In this document: piece after piece, positions 57,512 to 64,000 of the stretch
Numbering within the stretch: position 1 is the stretch's first letter
How the letters are laid out: each line of letters opens with the position of its first letter
Origin: Marinobacterium halophilum
GTDB taxonomy: Bacteria > Pseudomonadota > Gammaproteobacteria > Pseudomonadales > Balneatricaceae
Assembly: GCF_003014615.1 (NCBI RefSeq)
Contig: NZ_PYGI01000008.1
Location: 62,001 to 126,000 of the forward strand
Direction of reading: 5' to 3'
DNA length: 64,000 nucleotides
Translations under genes and position numbers: made by a program
Notes under the pieces: generated by a model
What the model was told of the DNA's origin: nothing
Databases searched by the model: none
Seen by the model: the letters and a program-made list of their open reading frames with translations, nothing else

Positions 57512-58024
57512 TCAGGATATCCTGTCGGGCGTCTCCGGTGAGTAGTGGAATTCGGTGCGGGTCAGGGCCTGCACCGTAAACACTGCCAACGACACCAGCC
57601 CCCAGCTCAGTCCCAGTACCACACCGGCATCGACAATACCTCGCCAGGGCTGCTCCAGCAGCCGCACCAGCATGACCAGTCCCAAAATCCCCAGCGTCAG
57701 GAAAATCGTCACCATTTGACGGCGTTTCTGGGCATGAAAGAACCCCATGCAAAACACCGGTGCCAGCAGCGCACGCAGCGGCGTTACATTCTGTTTCAAG
57801 TAACGGATACGGGCCGCCACCCGCGGTGAAAAGTTTTGCTGAAAGCCGCGATAGCCCTCGGCAAAGCCCATGAACACGAGGCACAGAACCAGCGCCAGCC
57901 AGTGGTACCACTCGAAACTGCCCAGCGGCATCTCCAGCGCCATGCCGCCCAGGCGATAGATCGCACTGGAAAACAGCAGGCAAATCCCGGTGAAGCCCCA
58001 GAGTGCTGCAATTACTCCGAGCAT
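57512..58024 (-). CDS. Conserved membrane protein of unknown function
   Basis: 170 residues from ATG 58024 with four predicted hydrophobic segments (about 3-22, 37-54, 102-121, 128-148) and a basic loop (RVAARIRYLKQNVTPLR) between the second and third. I do not recognise a named family. A longer frame to 58126 adds a Gln-rich stretch and is less likely. It ends 18 bp after ilvA, tail to tail. Confidence 0.7.
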   Translation of the reverse strand: MLGVIAALWGFTGICLLFSSAIYRLGGMALEMPLGSFEWYHWLALVLCLVFMGFAEGYRGFQQNFSPRVAARIRYLKQNVTPLRALLAPVFCMGFFHAQKRRQMVTIFLTLGILGLVMLVRLLEQPWRGIVDAGVVLGLSWGLVSLAVFTVQALTRTEFHYSPETPDRIS

Positions 58025-58340
58025 ATCGATTCTCTGTCGGGTTATACAAAAGGGCGCATAGTATAGCGCCAACTGACGGGCATCAAAAAGTTGCTGCCCG
58101 TGATAGCCGCGTTGCTGCCGGGGCAATCATCCGGATGAGCATAGGCTGGACTTCCCGCTTTGGATCATTCATGTTCTATTATTAGTGCCAACGCAGTGTT
58201 TCCGTGCTGCCACATGCATTCCAGCCTCAAGTCGATCACTTGTGGCAGGTCAGCATTTTTTTGCTTAGGATCTGTATACTGACGGCGTCAGTTTTTTACC
58301 CATTTTTTATCAATCCAGCCAACATTCAGGATGGAATACA
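58025..58340. other. Intergenic region before the chemoreceptor gene, with a small hairpin and T-run
   Basis: 316 bp without a gene. Near the 3' end TATACT (58275-58280) is followed by ACTGAC/GTCAGT (58278-58292) and six T, a short terminator-like hairpin about 45 bp before the GTG start. No sigma-28 (FliA) promoter was seen. Confidence 0.5.
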
Positions 58341-59948
58341 GTGCAAAAAGGGCTCTCGATTCAACACAAGGTCAACCTGTCACTGGTCGCCGTATTCCTG
58401 ATCATTCTGGTCAGTTCACTGACCACCATCTACCGCAGCGAAACCTCGCTGGTCGATGAGGTGGTCACCCGCTCGACGCTGGATACAGCCGACTCCTATT
58501 TCGACAGCATCAACATACTGATGCTCAGCGGTGCCATGGCCAATCGCGCCACACTGCAACAAAAAATCCTGTCCAATGACGCCATTCTGGAAGCCCGCAT
58601 CATTCGTGGCGAACAGATCAGTAGCGTCTATGGTCCCGGCAGTGATGACTCTCATCCGGTTGACGAACTCGACCGTCGCGCCATGCAGGGCGAGCACGTG
58701 GTCGCCGAGCTGGATGATGATCAGGGGCACCGCCTGACAGTAGTCACACCGATGCAGGCGATGTCGGATTACAAGGGTACCAACTGCCTGCTCTGCCATC
58801 AGGTCGAGGAAGGCGAGGTGATCGGTGCCGTGCGCGTGACCTATTCGTTCGAAGCATTGGACAAACAGGTCAACAGCAACCTGATCAGCGTCGCCTTGAT
58901 CGAACTGGGTTTGTTCATCGCCGGTATCATCCTGATTAGCCTGCTGCTGCGCCGCATTGTAGTCAGCCCGGTCAACCGATTGGCCGATACCATCCATGCC
59001 ATCGAGCGGGACAGCAATTTGAGTCTGCGTATTCCGGTGGACTCACGCGATGAGATCGGCCAGATGTCCACCGCGTTCAATTCCATGCTCGATAACATCC
59101 ATGACAGCATGAAGCAGGTCAACCAGACTGTATCTCGTCTGGCCGAGTCCGGCAGCCGCATCAGCCGTGTCGCTACTGAATCCTCCGCCGCCGTGCATCA
59201 TCAGCAGATGCAGACCAGCTCGGTTGCCTCAGCCATGGAGCAGATGGAAGCGGCGACCCGCAGCGTGGCCGCCAGTGCCGAAAATACCGTATCCGCCTCC
59301 GATATGGCATTGCAGGAAAGCACCGACGGTGCCGAAATCACCCACCAGGCGATCACCGCGATCTCCCGACTGCAGCAGAACATCGAGCGTGCTACTGGCG
59401 TAATCCAGAAGCTCGACAGCCAGAGCCAAAATGTAGGCACGGTACTGGAGGTAATCCAGAAGATTGCCGAGCAGACCAATTTGCTGGCCCTGAACGCAGC
59501 AATCGAAGCGGCGCGAGCCGGTGAACAGGGGCGCGGCTTTGCCGTGGTCGCCGACGAAGTACGCACGCTGGCCAGCCGGACCCACAACTCCACCGAAGAG
59601 GTCAACGCCATCATTGCTACTCTGCAGAGCGATGCCAAGGATGCCGTAGCGGTGATGCAGGAAGCCCTGAGCGCTGCCGGTGACGGTGTCGAACAGGTAC
59701 AACGCTGCAACACCTCGCTGACCAACATCAACGAGGAAGTGCGGGTCATCAACGACCTCAACCATCAGGTCGCCAGTGCCGTGCGCGAACAAAGCGAGAT
59801 GGCCAGCAGCGTCGAGCGCAGCATCACCGAAATCAGCCGCAGCGCCGAAGAGACCGCTGAACGTTCGGAGCATCTGAATCACGTCTCTGACGAACTCGCC
59901 CAACTGTCGCAGCAGCTGGAGCAAATGGTCAACCGCTTCCAGCTATGA
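58341..59948 (+). CDS. Methyl-accepting chemotaxis protein with a periplasmic CXXCH motif
   Basis: 535-residue transducer. It has a membrane helix (about 12-31), a periplasmic sensor domain (about 32-183), a second helix (about 184-206), HAMP (about 207-262) and the signalling domain with the hairpin tip [32 protein letters not shown]. The sensor domain contains CLLCH at residues 149-153, a c-type haem attachment motif on the exported side, so a haem-based redox or gas sensor is likely. The GTG start has GGA seven bases upstream. Confidence 0.9.
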   Translation: MQKGLSIQHKVNLSLVAVFLIILVSSLTTIYRSETSLVDEVVTRSTLDTADSYFDSINILMLSGAMANRATLQQKILSNDAILEARIIRGEQISSVYGPGSDDSHPVDELDRRAMQGEHVVAELDDDQGHRLTVVTPMQAMSDYKGTNCLLCHQVEEGEVIGAVRVTYSFEALDKQVNSNLISVALIELGLFIAGIILISLLLRRIVVSPVNRLADTIHAIERDSNLSLRIPVDSRDEIGQMSTAFNSMLDNIHDSMKQVNQTVSRLAESGSRISRVATESSAAVHHQQMQTSSVASAMEQMEAATRSVAASAENTVSASDMALQESTDGAEITHQAITAISRLQQNIERATGVIQKLDSQSQNVGTVLEVIQKIAEQTNLLALNAAIEAARAGEQGRGFAVVADEVRTLASRTHNSTEEVNAIIATLQSDAKDAVAVMQEALSAAGDGVEQVQRCNTSLTNINEEVRVINDLNHQVASAVREQSEMASSVERSITEISRSAEETAERSEHLNHVSDELAQLSQQLEQMVNRFQL

Positions 59949-60151
59949 TCGTATATGCCGCCCGGCTCTTTAACCGGGTGGCATGTTTTTCACCCCAGGC
60001 GAACACACCCGCCACTGCACCTATGTCCTGATGCGCCACACCACCCAACCGTCATAGTGACGTCATCAAAGCGGCAGACACTTGAAAAAAAGCCTGCACA
60101 GTCATACTTTAGTCTAGACCACGCCCCTCCCTCGACATGAGATCCGAATCG

Positions 60152-61588
60152 ATGCTTAAGCGTACGAAAATTGTAGCCACCCTGGGTCCCTCTACCGATG
60201 CTCCCGGCACACTGGACGCCCTGATCCGTGCCGGCGTCAACACCGTGCGCCTGAACTTTTCCCACGGCAGCTCCGCCGACCATCGCCGTCGCGTTGAAGC
60301 CGTGCGTGAAGCCAGCCGTAGGACCGGTGAAGCCGTAGCCCTGCTGGGCGATCTGCAGGGGCCGAAGATTCGCATCTCACGTTTCAAGTCGGGCCCCGTG
60401 CAGCTGGTTATCGGCGACCGCTTCACGCTGGACGCCGCCATGGACGAAACCGCCGGTGACCAGCAGGCCGTCAGTGTCGACTACAAGGCACTGCCGCAGG
60501 ACTGTGTGCCGGGAGATGTACTGCTGCTGGATGACGGCCGCGTGCAGCTGAAAGTGCTGGAGATCGATGGCAGCCGCATCGAGACCGAAGTGACCGTCGG
60601 CGGCCCGCTGTCCAACAACAAGGGCATCAACCGCCAGGGCGGTGGCCTGAGTGCAGCCGCACTGACCGACAAGGACAAGCACGACATCAAGGTCGCCTCC
60701 GAACTGGAGCTGGATTATGTCGCCGTGTCGTTCCCGCGTACGGCCGAGGATCTGAATACTGCCCGCGCCCTGCTGGAAGCCGCCGGCAGCCGTGCTGAAA
60801 TCATCGCCAAGGTGGAGCGCGCCGAAACCGTGGCCACACCTGAAGCCCTGGACGAGATCATCAACGCCTGCGACGGCGTCATGGTTGCCCGTGGCGACCT
60901 GGGCGTGGAGATCGGTGATGCCGAGCTGATCGGCGTGCAGAAGCACATCATCAAACGTGCTCGTCAGCTTAACCGTGTGGTGATCACGGCCACCCAGATG
61001 ATGGAAACCATGATCCTGAACCCGATGCCGACCCGCGCCGAGGTGTTCGACGTGGCCAACGCCATCCTCGATGGTACCGACGCGGTGATGCTGTCGGCCG
61101 AAACCGCTGCCGGCAATTATCCGGTGGAAGTGGTCGAAGCGATGACCCGCATCTGTCAGGGTGCCGAGAAGCACCAGCTGTCGCGACCGGCACCCGTGGC
61201 ACCGGACCACACCTGTACCCGCACCGACGAGGCGATCGCCCGTGCCGCCATGTACACCGCCAATGGTCTGGAAGGCATCAAGGCGATTATCTGCCTGACC
61301 GAATCCGGCTCCACACCGCTGTGGATGTCACGTATCCGCTCCGGCCTGCCGATCTTCGCGCTCACCCGCAACCACCGCACCATGCGCCGCATGGCGCTGT
61401 ACCGTGGCGTCATGCCGATGTTCTTCGATGCCACCGCCGTGGCCGAGGCACGCCTTAACGACGAGATTCTGGCCGGTCTGCAGGCCCTTGATCTGCTGAC
61501 CAGCGGTGACCGTGTCATCTTGACCCGCGGCGCCCGCATCGGCGAGCATGGTGGCACCAACTCACTGCAGATCCTGCAGGTACCCTGA
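60152..61588 (+). CDS. pyk: Pyruvate kinase
   Basis: Makes ATP and pyruvate from PEP and ADP. It has 478 residues from [14 protein letters not shown], with the substrate-binding VRLNFSHG, the [12 protein letters not shown] signature, [16 protein letters not shown] segment ([12 protein letters not shown]), and the C-terminal allosteric domain. Start 60152 is preferred by homology; ATG 60137, five codons earlier, is possible. It probably forms a transcript with tex (18 bp). Confidence 0.96.
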   Translation: MLKRTKIVATLGPSTDAPGTLDALIRAGVNTVRLNFSHGSSADHRRRVEAVREASRRTGEAVALLGDLQGPKIRISRFKSGPVQLVIGDRFTLDAAMDETAGDQQAVSVDYKALPQDCVPGDVLLLDDGRVQLKVLEIDGSRIETEVTVGGPLSNNKGINRQGGGLSAAALTDKDKHDIKVASELELDYVAVSFPRTAEDLNTARALLEAAGSRAEIIAKVERAETVATPEALDEIINACDGVMVARGDLGVEIGDAELIGVQKHIIKRARQLNRVVITATQMMETMILNPMPTRAEVFDVANAILDGTDAVMLSAETAAGNYPVEVVEAMTRICQGAEKHQLSRPAPVAPDHTCTRTDEAIARAAMYTANGLEGIKAIICLTESGSTPLWMSRIRSGLPIFALTRNHRTMRRMALYRGVMPMFFDATAVAEARLNDEILAGLQALDLLTSGDRVILTRGARIGEHGGTNSLQILQVP

Positions 61589-61606
61589 ATCCCGAGTCGA
61601 GCCGAC

Positions 61607-63886
61607 ATGACCATTGAACAGCAACTGGCGACGGAACTGAGCATCAAGCCCGCTCAGGTCGTCGCCACCCTCGCCCTGCTGGATCAGGGCGCCACCCTCC
61701 CCTTCATCGCCCGTTACCGCAAGGAACAGACCGGTGCGCTGGATGACACCCAGCTGCGCCAGCTGCACGAGCGTCTGGGGCAGCTGCGCGAGCTGAACAG
61801 CCGCCGCGATGCCATCCTCGGCCGCCTGCGCGAGTACAACCAGCTGACACCGGAACTGGAACGCGCCCTGGTGGACGCCGACAGCCGTGCCCGTCTGGAA
61901 GACCTTTACCTGCCTTACCGTCCCAAACGGCGCAACAAGGCGCAGGAAGCCAGAGAAGCGGGGCTGGAGCCCTTGGCGCAGGCCGTGCTGCAAAATGGTC
62001 AGCTGCCGACGGCCAAACTGGCGCAGTATCTCAATCCCGAAGCCGGTTTTGCCGATACCGATGCGGTCGCCGAGGGCGTACGTCAGATTGTGCTGGAAGT
62101 CCTGAGCGAAGACGCCGAATTGATCGGCACCCTGCGCCAGCGTCTCTGGCAGCAGGGCGAATTCCAGGTCCGTGCCGCCCGCGGCAAGGCTGACCCCGAG
62201 AGCAAGTTCCGCGACTACTTCGACTATGCCGAACCGGTCGCCCGCGTGCCCTCGCACCGGGCGCTGGCGGTACTGCGTGGCGTCGCCGAAGGTACCCTCA
62301 AGGCCGGTTTGCACCTGCCGGACACGCTTGCTGGCTGGCCGGAAGAACAGATGGCCAAACGCCAACATCTGCGTCCATCCCAGCTTGACGCCTGGATGCA
62401 GCAGACGCTGCAGCAGGGTTGGCAAAAGAAACTGCGCCCGTCACTGGAGACCGAGCTGATCAAGCGCCTGCGCGAGCAGGCCGACGCTGCAGCGATCGAG
62501 GTGTTCGCACGCAACCTGAATGACCTGCTCCTGGCCGCTCCCGCCGGAGCCAAGGCCACGATGGGGCTGGATCCGGGGCTGCGTACCGGCACCAAGGTCG
62601 CCGTGGTCGATGCCACCGGCAAGCTGCTGGATTACACTACGATCTACCCGCACGCGCCGCAGAAGCAGTGGGACCAATCCCTGCACGCATTGACCAAGCT
62701 GGCGCAGCGACATGGCGTTGAACTGATCGCGGTCGGCAACGGCACTGCATCGCGCGAGACTGAGCAGTTGGCCCAGGCGGTCTGCTCGGCCCTGCCACAG
62801 CAAGATCTGCACGCGGTACTGGTCAATGAAGCCGGTGCTTCGGTTTACTCCGCCTCGGCCTTGGCTGCGGCTGAATTCCCCGATCTGGATGTCACCATTC
62901 GTGGCGCGGTGTCCATCGCCCGTCGTCTGCAGGACCCGTTGGCAGAACTGGTCAAGATCGATCCCCAATCGATCGGCGTTGGCCAGTATCAGCATGACGT
63001 GGACCAGACCCGCCTGGGCGAGTCGCTCGACGGCGTGATCGAGCAGTGCGTCAACCATGTCGGCGTGGACGTGAACACGGCTTCTGCGGCGCTGCTCAGT
63101 CATGTTGCCGGACTCAACCGCACCACTGCCGACAATCTGGTCGCCTGGCGTGACGAGCATGGCGCGCTGCGGAACCGCCGTCAGCTGCTCAAGGTACCAC
63201 GTCTGGGGCCCAAGGCATTTGAGCAGTGCGCCGGCTTTCTGCGCATCCGTGATGGCGAGGAGCCGCTGGACAATACCGCCGTGCATCCGGAAAGCTACCC
63301 GCTGGCGCAAGCGGTTGCAGCCACCTGTGGTCTGCAGCTGCAAACATTGCTGCAACAACCCGAGCAGTTGAAACAGGTTGATCCGGCGCGGCTGGAGGCT
63401 CAGGGCTATGGTGGTTACACCGTGCGCGACGTCCTCGCCGAACTGGAAAAACCGGGCCGTGATCCGCGGCCCGAGTTCCGCTCGGTGCAATACACGGCAG
63501 GGGTGGAAACATTGAAGGATCTGCAGCCCGGCATGGCACTGGAAGGTGTAGTGACCAATGTGACCCACTTTGGTGCCTTTGTTGACATCGGCGTCCATCA
63601 GGATGGTCTGGTGCATATTTCCCAACTGGCCGACCGTTTTGTCAGCGACCCGCATACCATCGTCAGCAGTGGCCAGATCGTGCAGGTACGCGTACTGGAG
63701 GTCGATGCCGCCCGCAAGCGTATCGCCTTGACCATGAAGTCCAACACTGACGCAGCGCCCGCCCGCGCCGCTGCCACCGCTGCCACCGACCGGCGCTCCA
63801 GCGCCAAACCTGCGGCACCGACTCCGGTCAAAGGCTCACTGGCCGACAAGCTGAAGGCCGCTGGTCTGGGTTCGGGTCGCCGCTGA
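61607..63886 (+). CDS. tex: Transcription accessory protein Tex
   Basis: 759-residue nucleic-acid-binding protein conserved in most bacteria. It has the N-terminal helical region (LPFIARYRKEQTGALDD), a YqgF/RNase H-like domain (MGLDPGLRTGTKVAVVD, about 320-450), helix-hairpin-helix motifs (VDVNTASAALLSHVAGLN) and an S1 domain at about 640-715 (GVVTNVTHFGAFVDIGVHQDGLVHIS). The tail is rich in Ala, Arg and Lys. It lies upstream of the probable gshA, as in Pseudomonas. Confidence 0.97.
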   Translation: MTIEQQLATELSIKPAQVVATLALLDQGATLPFIARYRKEQTGALDDTQLRQLHERLGQLRELNSRRDAILGRLREYNQLTPELERALVDADSRARLEDLYLPYRPKRRNKAQEAREAGLEPLAQAVLQNGQLPTAKLAQYLNPEAGFADTDAVAEGVRQIVLEVLSEDAELIGTLRQRLWQQGEFQVRAARGKADPESKFRDYFDYAEPVARVPSHRALAVLRGVAEGTLKAGLHLPDTLAGWPEEQMAKRQHLRPSQLDAWMQQTLQQGWQKKLRPSLETELIKRLREQADAAAIEVFARNLNDLLLAAPAGAKATMGLDPGLRTGTKVAVVDATGKLLDYTTIYPHAPQKQWDQSLHALTKLAQRHGVELIAVGNGTASRETEQLAQAVCSALPQQDLHAVLVNEAGASVYSASALAAAEFPDLDVTIRGAVSIARRLQDPLAELVKIDPQSIGVGQYQHDVDQTRLGESLDGVIEQCVNHVGVDVNTASAALLSHVAGLNRTTADNLVAWRDEHGALRNRRQLLKVPRLGPKAFEQCAGFLRIRDGEEPLDNTAVHPESYPLAQAVAATCGLQLQTLLQQPEQLKQVDPARLEAQGYGGYTVRDVLAELEKPGRDPRPEFRSVQYTAGVETLKDLQPGMALEGVVTNVTHFGAFVDIGVHQDGLVHISQLADRFVSDPHTIVSSGQIVQVRVLEVDAARKRIALTMKSNTDAAPARAAATAATDRRSSAKPAAPTPVKGSLADKLKAAGLGSGRR

Positions 63887-63902
63887 GCGGATGCATTTTC
63901 AC

Positions 63903-63930
63903 AGGGGGTGGACGTATAATGCGCACCCCT
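63903..63930 (+). promoter_or_regulatory. -10 box inside a short inverted repeat before the last gene
   Basis: TATAAT at 63915-63920 (weak -35) lies between AGGGGGTG (63903-63910) and GCACCCCT (63923-63930), which pair with one mismatch. It could be the promoter of the following gene with an overlapping operator, or a hairpin ending the tex transcript. Confidence 0.5.
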
Positions 63931-63957
63931 ACAGGTTTAACCACAGGAATCACCACG

Positions 63958-64000
63958 GTGCTGGCAACCCTCGAACACCAACTCGAACGCCTGGCCCATG
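63958..64000 (+). CDS. gshA: Start of probable glutamate-cysteine ligase (cut by window edge)
   Basis: Only 14 codons are visible: GTG start at 63958 with AGGA about ten bases upstream, then LATLEHQLERLAH. The peptide is compatible with the N-terminus of GshA, and tex is followed by gshA in Pseudomonas. The identity rests mainly on gene order. Confidence 0.45.
   Translation, partial: MLATLEHQLERLAH

Noticed and set aside
62441..63655. 404-codon minus-strand frame
   Set aside because: Antisense to tex; the translation shows no domain.

Overview
The window is a housekeeping stretch of a gammaproteobacterial chromosome. G+C is moderately high, genes are densely packed, and almost every gene has a clear relative in Pseudomonas, Marinobacterium or Oceanospirillum-type genomes. 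The order of several blocks follows Pseudomonas: tRNA-tuf-tRNA-Trp-secE-nusG-rplKAJL-rpoB; birA-coaX; ygfB-pepP-ubiH-ubiI-gcvTH; ssrS-ygfA; hemCDXY; ubiD-fre; hslR-hslO-pckA; rpiA-ilvA; tex-gshA. I infer an Oceanospirillales/Pseudomonadales-like marine heterotroph. The genus is not established from the sequence alone. No prophage, complete insertion sequence, CRISPR array or rRNA operon was seen.

Layout. 1-9.3 kb (minus strand): the beta operon, with the 3' end of rpoB cut off by the window edge, preceded by a cluster of four tRNA genes, tuf and tRNA-Trp. 9.3-14 kb (minus): SPOR-like protein, coaX, birA, folA, thyA, lgt, then a decayed TauE/SafE remnant. 14-21.3 kb: an NRDE protein, ptsP-rppH, a HAD phosphatase, a CBS protein, tas and rlmI. 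21.4-27.5 kb (minus): gcvH, gcvT, ubiI, ubiH, pepP, ygfB. gcvP is missing from its usual place after gcvH. 27.6-30.1 kb (plus): a ZapB-like protein, zapA, 6S RNA, ygfA, an AT-rich intergenic region and gcvR. 30.1-36 kb: argH diverging from the hemC-hemD-hemX-hemY operon. 36-40.2 kb (minus): fre, ubiD, rho, trxA. 40.4-42.9 kb (plus): ppx coupled to a nucleoside-gate membrane protein. 42.9-48.9 kb: pckA, hslO, a PAP2 phosphatase, hslR, yrfG, nudE, sodB. 49-54.4 kb: an orphan CHASE histidine kinase, tesA and the ybbA-ybbP ABC pair. 54.4-64 kb: a 41-residue membrane protein under an apparent FNR/Anr site, a CueR-like regulator, rpiA, ilvA, a membrane protein, a chemoreceptor with a CXXCH motif, pyk, tex and the first codons of a probable gshA.

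Functionally the window joins transcription and translation machinery (beta operon, tRNAs, rho, nusG, tex, 6S RNA) with cofactor biosynthesis (CoA, biotin, folate/thymidylate, haem, ubiquinone) and redox or stress functions (trxA, sodB, hslO/hslR, nudE). The features most worth a second look are small or non-coding. They are the FNR box plus DnaA box in front of a 41-residue membrane protein, the predicted c-type haem motif in a chemoreceptor, overlapping divergent start codons of tesA and ybbA, a long tail-to-tail overlap of the orphan kinase with tesA, and several perfect inverted repeats in promoter regions.
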